Origin: Anaeramoeba flamelloides
Taxonomy: Eukaryota > Metamonada > Anaeramoebidae
Reading direction: 5' to 3'
Assembly: GCA_027625915.1 (NCBI GenBank)
Contig: JANTQA010000021.1
Span: 3,828,700-3,892,699, forward strand
DNA length: 64,000 nucleotides
The position numbers and the translations under genes are program-made. Each line of letters starts with the position of its first letter. Position 1 is the first letter of the stretch. The notes below the pieces were generated by a model, which was not told the origin of the DNA, ran no database searches, and saw only the letters and a list, made by a program, of their open reading frames with translations. Positions 21,262 to 33,900 of this stretch are shown here, one piece after another.

Positions 21262-23474
21262 TTTATATATATATGTGTGTGTGTTTTGAGATTAGTCGAT
21301 AATTTTTACAATAAAACTTTTAAATTAATGTTTTTAAGAATTGATAGATTGGGTATTACTATTCTTCCAATTCTAAAAATGATTTAAGGGGGAAGTATTT
21401 TTGAAAAATAAAATGAAATCTTTTTAAGATCAATAATTTTTTTTTTTTGTAATTTTGTGTTTTGGTTTATGAAATATATGATTAGTTAGCCTGAATTAAA
21501 CAATTTATTAATTTGAGTCTATTTTTTGAAATCAAAAATTCACATTATATAATATATTATAAAAAAAAGTAACTTATAATGTTTATTAATAATTATGTTA
21601 ATTCTTAAAAAAACAATTTAACATACTTTTAGTTTTATTTGGAAACTTTTGATTTTGAAAAAAAATTATTTTGTAATTATTTTTAATTATTAATCTATGA
21701 ATTCAAATCTCTGACAATAAAATTAATTGATGTATAGGTGATTTAATAAAAGAATATTTGATTAAAGCTTAATAAAAGATCATCAATGAAATTTCGATTT
21801 ATTAAAAATTTTTTTTTAATCTTTAAGGTTTTTAAAAAGTCGTTTTTTGGTGTTTTCAAAAAATGAAAAACAATTTCAAAAAAAAAATTTCAATTTTGAA
21901 AAATTTTTTAAACAAATTTTTTGGTCTTGTTGACCAGAGTGATTATGAGAATTCAAATCATTATTGGAATAAAAAATTTTTATTTTGAATTTTGAATATA
22001 AAATTACAAAATTCCCAAATATCTTCTTGAAAATTTATTTTGAAAATCAAATTTCATCTTAGAACAAAAATAAATTTTCAAGTAAAATTTTATTAATGTT
22101 TATAAAATTTAATAATTATAACTATTCTTCTTAAAAAAATATAATTATTTTACAATATCTTTGATAAATCATTTGGTTTTTGGTTAATCAAAGGAATTAT
22201 TACAAAAAAGTAAAAAAATCTTTAGAATGGTATTTATGGTAAAAAAGACTTTTTATTGGATAATAATGATAGAAATAGTAATGAAAATGATAAAAAGTTT
22301 TTATAATGTAAGAAATAAAAAGGAATGTGATAGTTTTTCTTTTTCATTAAAAAATGAAATAAAAATTTTGATCTCATTGAAAAATATTTCTTTTCTCTGT
22401 TTCTTATTGGATCAGAATTGTTTACACTTGGTATCTATAAAATTTTTAAGTGAGAATACCACCAATGACATGTTTCAAAATAAATATTCTAACAATGTTT
22501 TTATATAGTACTGAATCTGTAAATTATAAAATAAATATCAAAATTTAATCAAAATTGATTCATTATTGAAGAATTTCCAAAAAAAAATGAAATTTCAACT
22601 TTTAATATAAAAAATTCTTTTCAATTTGATTGATTCTAATTTATTATTAATCTTAAAATAGTAATAATTCAAATATTTAAAAGGATCAAAAGATATTCTT
22701 ATTATTTCTTAATGTTTTTCAATATTTTCAAAAAACATTAAAACTTAATTCTAATTTATAATATTAAAAATTTGAAAAATAATAAATATTATCAAGTAAT
22801 TTTTTTTAATATAATATCTTGTGATTATACTCTGATTATTTGAAAAAAAAAATATCACAGTAGTTATTAAATTTATTAAAAATGAATATTTTATAAAAAA
22901 AAAAAAAAAAGTAATTTTTTCTGATAGAAAAATATTAATTATTTAGTTGATTTTATGAAATAAACCTTTTTCTCGTCAAATTTACCAAGTTTTAGTTGGT
23001 GAAATACTTGTGTTTAAAGGTCATGAATGATATAAAAAGAAAAAAATAATTTTTAAAATTTAAAAATTGAAATATTTTTTTCACCGTTTTGATTTGTTTT
23101 ATATGATCTAGTTGTTTAAAATACTGGTGAAATAAGCTAAACGAAATTTGAAAATCATTTTTTCAGGAAGGGTTTTGGTTGAACAAATGAAGTAAAAGTA
23201 ATAGAATCATCGAATGTTATTTAGGAATTGGTGAGTATTTGATCTTAAAAGAAAATTTTTTAATTAATTGGAAATTGATTTTGTGAATTTTTTGTGATCT
23301 GTAAAATAGTACGATCATTCAAATTTTTCTTTTTGTTTGAAAAAAATATAAAAAAAAAATTCTAAAGTTAAACCATTTGTATTTTGATAAATCCTTTTGT
23401 TAGCTCATAAATACAATATTTTCAAAAAATTATTTTATATATAGTATTCAAAAAAAATATCGAATATTAAAATA
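21262..23474. other. Intergenic DNA, no supported gene
   Basis: About 2.2 kb of AT-rich DNA. A 93-codon frame at 22227-22508 (+) has no recognisable motif, no neighbour in phase and composition like the flanks, so I do not call it. No RNA gene is seen. Confidence 0.5.
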
Positions 23475-23900
23475 TTGGGGACTTGACTTGTCGATTGTGA
23501 ATATTAGAAAAAGTATTGTGTAATTGTAAATATTTTCAATCAAATCCTTTTTATAAATAACCCCATTTTTTATGAACCCATAAATAAACCGAACTAAAGT
23601 TCTTTTCAGCGGGGTGTCTATCGAATACTCATATAATTGTTTGATAGACTAAGTAGATAAAATTATTTTATAGAAAAACAATAGAGTTTTATATAGGTTG
23701 GATAAGAGTTTGGAAAATTATAATTTTTTTTCTTGTTTTTTGATTGATTGAATATTGTTTTGAACAAATGAAATTTCATTGATCATCATTCTAATAAGTG
23801 AGTGTTCGTTATAAATTACAAAGATCAAAAATTTCATTCAGCTTTCCAAAAATAATACCATTAACCAATAATTGAAACAAATCACAAAAGTCACCAATTC
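23475..23900 (+). repeat. Dispersed repeat family C, copy 1
   Basis: Alignable with 24045-24510 (same strand) and with the reverse complement of 44283-44745. Shared blocks: AATCAAATCCTTTTTATAAA near 23538, GGTTGGATAAGAGTTTGG near 23697, and TTTCATTGATCATCATTCTA near 23773. The left end (ACTTGACTTGTCGATTGTGA) resembles the terminal repeat of copy 3. Confidence 0.6.
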
Positions 23901-24044
23901 TCAAAGGAAATTTAAAATTTAAGACTGATTTAGAGAATTATAAATTTGAAATATCATCTAATTGATAAAAATATTTTTGGAAAGTTGAATGAAAATTTTT
24001 TTCCATTTATTTTGCAACAAATAGTGTTGAGTTCTAATTGAAAT

Positions 24045-24510
24045 ACCTGAAAGAAACTTTTTAATTATTAATCTTCTGAAAATAGTTTTTTAATTATCAA
24101 TTCCACAAATCAAATCAAATCCTTTATATAACTAACTAACGAATTTTTTTATGAAACGAGTAATAAACCCCATTAAAGTGGAGTTTCTAAAGTCCATCAA
24201 AGTAAGGTGTCTCTTGAATAATTATTTAATTATTTGATAACTAAAAGTACATCTACTTATTTTGAAAAACAATCAAGTATTATAGAGGTTTACAAGAGTA
24301 AGGGTAATCGTTATTTTAATTCTGGTTTTTTAATTGATCGGATGGTGTTTTGAGCAAGTATAATTTCATTCATCATCATTCTAATCAGTGGGTGGGTTAT
24401 AATTACAAAAGGTTTGGTTCATCAAAAAAGGATTGAATTTAAAATCAAAGAATTTCACATCAATTTTACGAATATTCACAATTAAAAATCTTGTAAGGTA
24501 TTTTTTTTAG
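24045..24510 (+). repeat. Dispersed repeat family C, copy 2
   Basis: Shares the internal blocks AATCAAATCCTTTATATAAC, TAGAGGTTTACAAGAGTAAG and TTTCATTCATCATCATTCTA with copies 1 and 3. The right end reads CACAATTAAAAATCTTGTAA then GGTATTTTTTTTA, matching the terminal repeats of the copy at 44283-44745. Confidence 0.6.
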
Positions 24511-24922
24511 AACTTATTTGAATTTTTAAAATGAAAATTGATTTGAAATTGTAATTAAACTAATGAGTGGAAAACAAGACTGTATTAAAGTCATCAATTT
24601 CGTTGATTTCAGTTCAATTTATTAAACTTAATCTTCTTAAACATAAACTTGAAATTGACCTTTGAGAAAACTTCAAATATAACTTCACCTTTTCAATTCT
24701 TACACAAATATAAAGGGACAAATCACTGTTCTTTCAAAATTGAATATTATTGTACTAGATCTAGTAGTTCTATTTCTAAATTTGTAAATTACAAAACACA
24801 AGAATGTTCTGTGTATTAAAAAAAGTAATTGCGATTTTTTTAGCAAAAGTTGTTTTTTTTTCATTTTTTTTCTCTTTTCATCAAAGTTCCAAATTTTGAT
24901 TCTTCAAACCAATCAATTAGTT
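24511..24922. other. 5' flank of the acetate-transporter gene
   Basis: AT-rich promoter-side DNA ending in pyrimidine-rich sequence just before the ATG at 24923. No defined promoter element can be named. Confidence 0.4.
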
Positions 24923-26085
24923 ATGTCCGAAGAAAATTTAATAAACGAAAACCAAGAAATAGAAACCGATACTCAAGACATTGACGCCAATGCACAACAA
25001 ATTGTTATCCCAACAACAAAACTTCGATTCCCAAAGTTAACAAATATCACAATCACCCAAAAACCAAGCAACCTTTGTGATCCTTCTGCAACTGGTGTAA
25101 TGGCTCTTGGTATTGGTTGTTTAGTGTTAGCTTTCCATGACTTAGGAATAACACCCGTTTCACATGGTAAATATCTTTTTGTTCCTTTCCTTTTCTTTTT
25201 CCTTCTATAATTACTAATCCAGAAAAAAAAAAAAAAAATAAACACAAACTTTAGCACTTACCATCCCTTGGATTATCTTTTTGCTCGGTGCCATGCAGGT
25301 TATTCCTGGAATTATTGATGCTTTTAGAAAAAATCTTTTTGGTGCAACAGTTTTTACTGTTTGTTATTTTTTTTTTTTTTTTTTCTTCTTTCAGTTTTTC
25401 TCCTTTTTATTTCAAAAACAAAAACAAAAAGTAATTGAATTTAAAGGTTACAAAAATACAATACCCTTCTTTTGTATTGATTATAAACAAAACAAAATGA
25501 AAAAAAAAAAAAAACTTTTTGAACAACTTCCTTTTTTTTTTTCTTTTACATTTTTTTTTTTTTTTTTTTATACTTATTTTTTTTAATTTTTTTGTTGCTC
25601 CCTCTATTTGACCAATGAATAATTCCTATATTGAAATTAATTACTCTGTGCTCTTTTTTTTTGTATTTTGTTTTTTTATTTTTTTTTAGATGTATGGTTT
25701 TTTCTGGATCGCAAATGGATGTGGACATTACCTCTCGAGACACGGTGACGAAGAAGCAATGGAAGGCGGAGCACAACATACAGCAATGGCAATTTTCGGT
25801 TACTTTATTTTCAACATTGCCCCAACCCTTGCTGCACTTACCCTCAACAAAGCCTTATTCTTTGCAATGCTATTCATCCAAATCACATTAGGAATCATTT
25901 TCTTTGAATTACTTGGATTTTATGGTGCCACAGCTGCAGGTGTTGGTCTTTTATTTATTGCATTTACTTGCTTTTATTTCTGTCTCGCAGAACTTGTTAA
26001 TCAAATTGGTGGTGGTGAAATAATTCCAAAAGGAAAACCTTTCATTGTAATTAAAAAAAAAAATATCCTCGAAAGTGAACACTAA
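24923..26085 (+). CDS. Acetate/succinate transporter, YaaH/SatP-GPR1-FUN34 family
   Basis: Three exons: 24923-25166, 25255-25358 and 25690-26085, with donors GTAAAT and GTTTGT and AG acceptors; the joined frame is 247 residues, normal for the family. The start is the ATG giving MSEENLINENQ, not the upstream open frame. After a polar N-terminus of about 55 residues comes DPSATGVMALGIGCLVLAF, the place of the family's NPAPLGL-like motif at the start of the first membrane helix. Further helices follow: TIPWIIFLLGAM, GATVFTMYGFFWIANG (spanning the second splice), IFGYFIFNIAPTLAALTL, ALFFAMLFIQITLGIIFF and GVGLLFIAFTCFYFCLAE. Six helices in all is the family pattern. Family members carry acetate or succinate, and some relatives have been linked to ammonium. 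The substrate here is inferred. The second intron is mostly T runs. Confidence 0.88.
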
Positions 26086-27808
26086 AACATGATTTAAAAT
26101 AATTCTCCAATTATATAAAAAAAAAAAATAATACAAACCCTTTAATGATGTCGTGTGAGTTTATCAAACACACTCTGGTTTTATTATTACTGCATTCTTT
26201 TTTTTTTTTTTTTTTTTACATTTTTGGAAAGTTTTTCTCGATATTTTTTAATTGAATCTTTTTTTTTTTTGTTACACTTCTTTTCTTGAGTGAAATGGAA
26301 TGTTGTGTTCCTGAGAACAGCCTTTGATATTAAAAAATAAAATTTAATTAATTTTTTAAATTTAATTCTTAAATAATTTTTTTTATAAATAATTATTCTT
26401 CTCTTTCAAAGTGTGACAAAAGGAAACTATCCATTCTTTTCTTCATATTGAAATCCGACTCAAAGAAAATTTTATTATTTTTTTTTTTGTTTTATATACA
26501 GTTGGAACAAACTTATGGTGAAAATTTAGTGTAAAAAAAACAATTGATTCCATTTTACAAAATGTGGTAGCTGTTCTAAACTGACTTTGAAATCTGTGAG
26601 AAACAGAAATTAGATTTTCAATTTTATACTTTTCTTTCAAGAATACAATTTTATTGTGAAATATTTAGATATTACAAAACATGAAATTTTATAAGATACC
26701 CAAAATTTCTAATAGAAAATAAATTAGGATTTGATTTTTCATTACAAAGCTTATGAATGATCTTAAAATCAACCAAAAATTGTCAGGATTTTATTGAGAT
26801 CTTCAATTTTGAAACTACTAAAATATATATATATATATATAAAATTTTTAATAGTAATTATTGAATTGAACTTTCGTTCTTTATAATAATGGATTTTACA
26901 TCTTTGATTTTTGTGGTAATAGTTGATAATTTTTTTCGATAGATCATTATTACAAGTTGATTCCGGATTAGGAAGTATTTATATTTACCCCAAATTTTAC
27001 ATTTAAATTAGAATTGAAAAATAAATATTTGTTTTAATGAAAAGAAAAAAAAAAATAGATAAAATTAAAAATTAAAATATAAAAAATTCTTTTGAAGACA
27101 AAGAGAAAACTAAACAATATAATTTAAAAATAATGGAATAAACTTTCGGATCATAATCAGATAATATTTAAGTGGTTGAAAGACTAAATTACACTTTAAT
27201 ACCTAAAAATTCAAAAAAAAGGCAAAAAAGAAAATCCAAGAGAACAATAAAAAACCAGAAATGAAAATTATTGAAATATTAAATAAAAAATTTTAGAGAA
27301 AAATACTTTGATCTACTAGTCAGTATAAATCACAAATACATTTTCAAACCAATATATAAGTTATAAAAAAATTACTTTATGTAATTTTGATAAGCTACGA
27401 TTCAACCACCACTCAAAATCAAACGAAAAAAAAAAAAATTAATATTGTTATTATTTTTTTAGAATAACAACCTTTTATTTCTTATCGGGATGTATCAAAA
27501 AAAAAAAAATTAGTCTAAGGAATAATTGAAACAATCTAACAAAAATATTCAAGTAAACAGAATAAGCAGAAATAACAAATATAATAATAAAAAAAAGATA
27601 TATCTCTTATATGTATATTTTAATAACGATGATTTTTCTAAATCTACAAGAATTTTTTTCATCAAACCTCTCTAACAAAGATCAATTACAATTTAACAAA
27701 ATACCATCAGTGTATCTTTACTACCCCCCCCCCCCCCCCCCCCCCCCCCCCAAATCATATCTCTTCCCCTCTTTTCTCATTTTCATAATACCTTTCCTTT
27801 TTTCTTGA
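26086..27808. other. Intergenic DNA with simple repeats and a C29 run
   Basis: No supported gene. Contains (TA)n near 26825-26840 and a run of 29 consecutive C at 27724-27752, which is remarkable in DNA this AT-rich. The frame at 27611-27808 that reads it as poly-Pro is not credible as a gene. Confidence 0.55.
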
Positions 27809-28330
27809 TCAACTACATTTTACTCAAAATGAAACCAGCACAAATGAAAAATTCCATTTTTTAAAAAATGAACCAATATAATAAGGTTTCAAAAAAGATA
27901 ATTAATAAATTTTAGATTAAAATATATAATCATAAAATGAATACCCGAACTAACTCCAAAATTTTGAAAAAAAAATATAAAAAAAAGAGTACACTTTTGT
28001 TGGGCTATTTTGTATAAATTTTCTCAATTTCTTGGGTAAATAAAATTTTAGGAAATAAGAATTTTTTATAGTAAGTGTAATTATTTTAAAATATAATATA
28101 TAACATCAATTTTATGTATGTTAATTTGGAGTTTTATATTTTTATTTTTAAATTGACTTTAAAGTTAAAAAAAAAGAAAAAAGAAAAAAAAAAAAAAATT
28201 AACTAAATGAGAAAAAATAATCTGATTTAAAATTAGAAAATATATTTTGAATGGAATATTGTATTAAATTCCTAGAATTTGTTCAACAGATTCAATAAAA
28301 GAAATGTAAATTTAACCAGAAGGTATTTTT
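27809..28330 (+). mobile_element. MITE family A, diverged copy
   Basis: Starts near ACTACATTTTACTCAAAATG and follows the 17817 and 28353 copies for about 450 bp (TACACTTTTGTTGGGCTATT near 27990, TTCTCAATTTCTTGGGTAAA near 28020). It lies directly upstream of, and in the same direction as, the better copy at 28353. The right terminal repeat is not recognisable. Confidence 0.55.
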
Positions 28331-28352
28331 ATCTATCTATAATATATATATA

Positions 28353-28914
28353 TAAACTCCATTTCACTCAAAGGTGCCCAGCCAAAAAAAAAAAAGTCAC
28401 TTTATTTTTATGAATCAACCAAACTTAGATTGTTTAGAAATACAAGAAATAATAAACTTCATATAAGAGTCCATAATTATAAAAGAAACCCCTGAACAAA
28501 CCATAAATTTCAAAAAAAAAAAAAAAAATGTTAAAAAATTTTTTAGGCCCCATTCATTGGAACGTCTCGTGTAAAATTCTCAAATTCTTTAGGAAATTAA
28601 AATCGTTGATAATAAGATTTTTTACTTGTAAATGTATGAATTTTAAAAGAACATACAAAGATTAACTTTTCTTAATTTTTATTTCGTTTTTCAAACATTT
28701 TTTTTTCAAAGTTAATTTTTAAAAAAAAAAAATAGAAACAGAATAAAAATAAAAAAAAGCAAAAAACAAAAAAAACAAAATTTTACAAAATGAGAAAAAA
28801 TGATTTTGATCTAAAAATTGAAAATTTTAGTTTGATAAGAGTAATGAATTAAACTCATAGAATGTCTTCCATTTCTTCAATAAAACTGGGCCCCTTTGAC
28901 TGAAAAAGAGTTTA
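28353..28914 (+). mobile_element. MITE family A, copy with both ends
   Basis: 562 bp. Left end TAAACTCCATTTCACTCAAA then GGTGCCCAG; right end CTGGGCCCCTTTGACTGAAA then AAGAGTTTA, giving imperfect 29-bp terminal inverted repeats. Flanked on both sides by TATATA, so a TA duplication is likely. No coding capacity. This defines the ends of family A, also seen at 17817 and 27809. Confidence 0.75.
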
Positions 28915-30159
28915 TATATATATACCAAAACAGGTTATATTTTCAATCAATTATTTAGCACCTACCTAAATTTGAAAATATTTCCATCTATTAAACACGT
29001 GAATACTTTGATTTTTCTCAAATGGAAAATCCTACCCCCTCTATAAAAGTTTAAAAAATACGTTTTCTTTATTTTTTCTTTTAGAAAAACTTGGAAGTTT
29101 ACTTCTCTTAAAATAAAATCAATCAAAAACTCTTTTTAAGTTTTAAAAAAAGAATATTAAAATAATCTTAATTAAAGAATTTGTATGAAATACCGATCAA
29201 TAAAAAATATCAATTAAAGAAGTCTATTTCCAATATGAGAGAAAACACATAAAATTCCTATTAATAAAAACAATTGATTTAGTTGTAGTGGAAATTGTGA
29301 TGTTGAAAATGGTAGGCCAATTTTTCATTATAAAAAATAAATTGAAAATAAAAAAGAAATCAACTTTTTTAAAATTTAAAATCAAATTACAATAAAAAAA
29401 TAATAAGTTAATATCATAATTTCAAATTAAAGAAGGAATACCCAAATAAAAAAATAAAAAAAGTATTCTAAAGTGGTCTAAATGACCCATTATGATAACT
29501 TTAACATTTATAATAAAATTATCAAAATTTAAAACATTTTTTTTTACTGTCTGGATATTTGAAGATAATAATTAGTAATTGAATACTTGTCTTAGATCCA
29601 AATTGGTATTTAAGATTAGAGTTTGAATTCAAGCAAATGATTTCAAAATATTTAAGGTTAATGATTAAATAATTTTAAAAAAATTGTATTAGTAAATGAT
29701 TTTTTTTGATTTAAATTCAAAATAATTTACTTTTTCTTATTTTTTTCTCACAATAATTACATTTCATCTATCTTTATTTTTATAATTCTTTTTTAAAATT
29801 AATTTAAGAACTCTATTTTTTGTCTATCTGTTATTATTACAACAATTTGTATGTTTCTTTTATCTCTCCAAGGAGAAAATATTTAAATCTTGAGTTACAT
29901 TTTCACAATGAGTAAAAGTTTAGATAGCGGATTAGTTACACAACCTCCAAAAATTTCTTGTGAATATATAATTATTTTTTTGTTTTTTTTCATCTTTTTT
30001 AGAACCAGAACAAAATTAAACAAAGACAACACTAAAGTGTTATTGCTCATGCACCCCTTATGTTAAAATATCTCTCTAAAGCAAAGTGGCTAAGAAATAC
30101 AAATAATTGTAACTCGGAATATTACTCTATAGTGATCAAAATGAAACTTGCACAACAAC
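28915..30159. other. Intergenic DNA, nothing recognised
   Basis: AT-rich, with no frame above noise and no repeat copy that I could align with the rest of the window. Confidence 0.5.
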
Positions 30160-30625
30160 TATAACCTGTGTTTCAAAATATAATCCGTGCTTTTTTTTCT
30201 TCTTGTTTCAAAAAAAGATCCAATCTACTACCCAATATTATACCAAAGACCAAATAAAAATTTTAAAAGTAAACTCCTTGATATTTTCAGTAAAATTTAA
30301 ATTATTAATGCAATTTGTTGAAAATTTTTTTTAATATTCTCAATTTTTTTGAATTTTTTTGTTTTTTTTGATGATTAAAATTTTATTAAAAAAATTTATT
30401 CGATTTTTTGATAGAAATTTTGCAATTTGATTCTTCATTTTTAGAATTTCGTTTTAAATAATAGAACTTTAAGAAACCACCAACATCTTTAATTAGGGTT
30501 TATTGTTGGTTACTTTGATTGGTTGATGTATAGGTCCTATAGAACAAAAAAACAGGCTTTTTATTTTGCAACACTGTTAAAAATTTCTGCAAGCTTTATT
30601 TTGACAACAGTACTAATTATTTCCA
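30160..30625 (-). repeat. Dispersed repeat, inverted copy of 395-886
   Basis: Reverse complement follows 395-886 over its length, including GGATTATATTTTGAAACACA at one end and the CATCAACCAATCAAAG / AATAAACCCT blocks at the other. It lies about 300 bp upstream of the Rab gene, so it may carry promoter-side sequence, but nothing shows that. Confidence 0.65.
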
Positions 30626-30938
30626 AGAAAAAAACAAATCTATTCTAATCCTATTTTGTTCCAACTTATAAAATTAATTTCAGGTTTTGTATGTTCCCAA
30701 ACTTTTTTCTTTTATTTCTTCAGAATTTTGAATTTTTGATATTCTTATGTTTATGATAAAACTAGAACTTACTTTATGTTGCCAATTTTTGAATTGGTGT
30801 TTGGAGTTCAACAAAATTACCAAATATTTTTTAGAATTGGTTGTGATCCAAAATTTGACTATTGAGAACAAATGATAAATGTAAAAAAAAATTATTCCTT
30901 TTTGATCATTTTTTGTGAATTTCAATTACTTTCAAATT

Positions 30939-33900
30939 ATGTCCGAAACAGATATTGATCTCAAAGTTCTTCTTCTTGGAAATGCTTATGTTGGAAAAAG
31001 TAGTATTTTTGAACGCTTTGTAAACGAGAATTATACAAATTCTATTGAAGCCGTAATTGTTCTTTACCTTTCTTTTTATTTTTTATGACTTTTTTGTCCT
31101 AAATGCAAAGTAATTACATATCTTATAAATTCCAAACAAAAAGACTATTGGTGTTGCCTTCGCAATCAAAGGAATAGAAATTGAAGAGAAACAGATCTAC
31201 CTTGGGATTTGGGTTTGTTTTTTTCGAGATATTTTTTTTTCTTTTTTTTTTTTTTTTTTTTTTTTTTCGATCGCATAATCATGTATTTTTTTCCGAAATA
31301 GAAAATTTTATAAAAACAAAGTTTGAATGATGTTTACAGTGACATTTTTTTAAAGGTCAAAAGCAAATTCTATGTTTATTTGAGATGATTAAGGTAAAAT
31401 AATAATTTGTACCTATTTTTCTTCTTACCTTCAAAAAAGTAATTAAAGGAAAAGAAAATAATTAATTTTCTCCTTCCACTAAGGATCTCAATTAGAAAAA
31501 CGAAATTAAAAAAAAATTTCTTAGTATCCTCAATTAACAAAAATTCAATTAACAAAAAAAAATTAAAAGATCTCTTTGAGAAAAAATTCAAAAAACAAAA
31601 AACAAGAAAGATTTCTCCGGATCTCAATAGAAAAAATTCAAAGAACAAAAAAAACAATTTCATTTGATCACTTTGACAAACAATTTGATAAATAAAATAA
31701 TTTGAAAGATTTCTCAATCACAAAAAATCAAAATTTAAAAAAAGTTCATCTTTTCTTTATTTTAAATTTCCAAAGAGATAAATTTCTTCAATTTGAAACA
31801 AATTGTTTTCTTGAATTACACAATCAATTTAATTGATTAATCTTATTTTGAGTTATTTTGTAACCATCTGTATTTGACAGAGTAAGGCACTTGTAACCAT
31901 TAATAAAGAAAAAAAGACTCATTTGAGAATTGAAAAAAAAATAAAAAAAAAATTTTTAAGATCATAAAAAGCGCCCAAGATTGGCACTTCAAAACTAACA
32001 TGGTTGTTTTCAAAATTATATATTCTAACCATTCTAATTGGAAATTGAGTGTCGATCTTTGGCACTTTTTTCTAAAAATGTATTTTTTTTGGTTGTTGAT
32101 TTTTTGAGACTGATCATACACTTTGTATTGTTGAGTTTTAAAATTGGTGTTAGGGACTAAACAAAATTACTAAATATAATTTTTCCAATTCAAAAAATTA
32201 TTTTTAATCCTCATTACTCTACCCTTAAATCTTCTATCTAAAATTTTGGTTTTGTGTGTTGTTTTGAAAATTATTTTAGTTCTAATAAACAATCGAAATT
32301 TTGAACTTAGTTTTTTGTTTACAATTAACTGTTGAGAGAAAAATGTTGGACAGAGAAAAATAGTTGGACAGCAATTTTAATTGGGAATATTACTGAAAAT
32401 GATTTTTAATTTCAATCGTTTTTGAAATAACTAAAGAAAATAACAATAATCTACTTATTAGAATAAACATTAATCTAATTCTACTTTTTCAAAACCTTAT
32501 CTCTTAAAATCTAAATCAAGTTTAAAAATTACCATTTTCAGAACGAAAAGTAAACTTTACTAAAACTTGGATTTTTGTTAAAATAGCATGATCTACTTTA
32601 GTTATCAACCATTCAAATAAGTATCCTACACATACCACATATTAATAAACTTGTAACACCTTTAAACCTGGATTTATATAAAAGTCACCTAGTTATCAAT
32701 CGGATTTGATTTTCAATTTTACTAATGTTCCCAATTAAAAATGGTGTCCAACCATTTAAATGTGTCCAAGATTTTTCTCTCAACAGTAAGAAAAAAAGAA
32801 GCTAAAAATTGTTTCCAAACGATAGCTTTTACTACAATTTTACAATTAAAAGAGGAGAATCATTTTTTTTAGCTCACGAAAACTCATAAAACATTTTTTT
32901 TTGAGATAAAAAACACTTTTAATACCCTCGCTCTTTTCAAAAATTTATCTATTCAATACAGCAAAACCTATATAGAATTTCACAATTTTACAAAGTTATA
33001 TTGAATTTTTGAAACTTGAAAAATTAAATTTTATAATACTTTTATTTTAATAAAAGTAAAAAAATTTTTACTATATTTTTTATTAATAGAGGTTTTGATG
33101 ATAACATGATTAATTCACGATAAAGTTACAAAAATCGCGATATATCAGAAAATCGCGATATTCAATATTATCTCGATAATATAACAAATTGCGATATTCT
33201 AGAAAACCATGAGAATTATTATAAAATCGTGATAAATGTCAAAATATCGCGATTAAAAAGTAATCGCGATATAATAGTTGATGTGGTTTTTCGACTAATT
33301 GTGAAATATTTTTACAAAGAAATTTTTTTAAATCAAAAAACAGTTAAGGTGAATAAAACATATCTATTCTTTTAGTCAACAACAAAAAAGATACTTGATT
33401 GAATCAAGGATCAGATCCAAGAGTTTTATTATGTTTTCATTTGGTTTGGTTGTCAAACCTATCCGATTCGTTTAGATCAACAACAATAATAACTAAAGAT
33501 AAATAAACATTATCTCAGTTAATCGTGGTGTTGTAAATTGAGTTGAATAAAAGAGCTTCTAAAACAACCAACCCTTCGTCTGTTCTTTAAAGAATGTGTT
33601 CTTGGGTTAAAACATTTTCAATATTCTCAGAAAGCTAAATTGAGTTGGTTAACTTTTCATAAGCTTTCACAACATCCTTGTCAGATGATCTCACCAATTA
33701 ACAAGATTTTTTGTAATTATTGTTGTCTTCTTCTTATTCTTCTTATTTGAGCATTTTTGGTATTGGACAGAAAACACAATTAGTGCTTAGAGGTTTTTGT
33801 TTGATCGATCACCAATAAGAAGGAAAATTACTCTTTTTTCTTTTTGGCGAATTAAAATTGTGAAGGTATGAACTCCATTTTATTAAAAACACATCTATTT

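Noticed and set aside
22227-22508. 93-codon frame as a hypothetical gene
   Set aside because: Composition matches the surrounding non-coding DNA; no motif, no splice partner, no supportive context.
25281-25586. Plus-strand 101-codon frame as a separate gene
   Set aside because: Its first part is exon 2 of the transporter; the rest is the T-rich second intron read through.
27611-27808. 65-codon frame with poly-Pro
   Set aside because: The Pro run is the C29 homopolymer; flanks are AT-rich noise.
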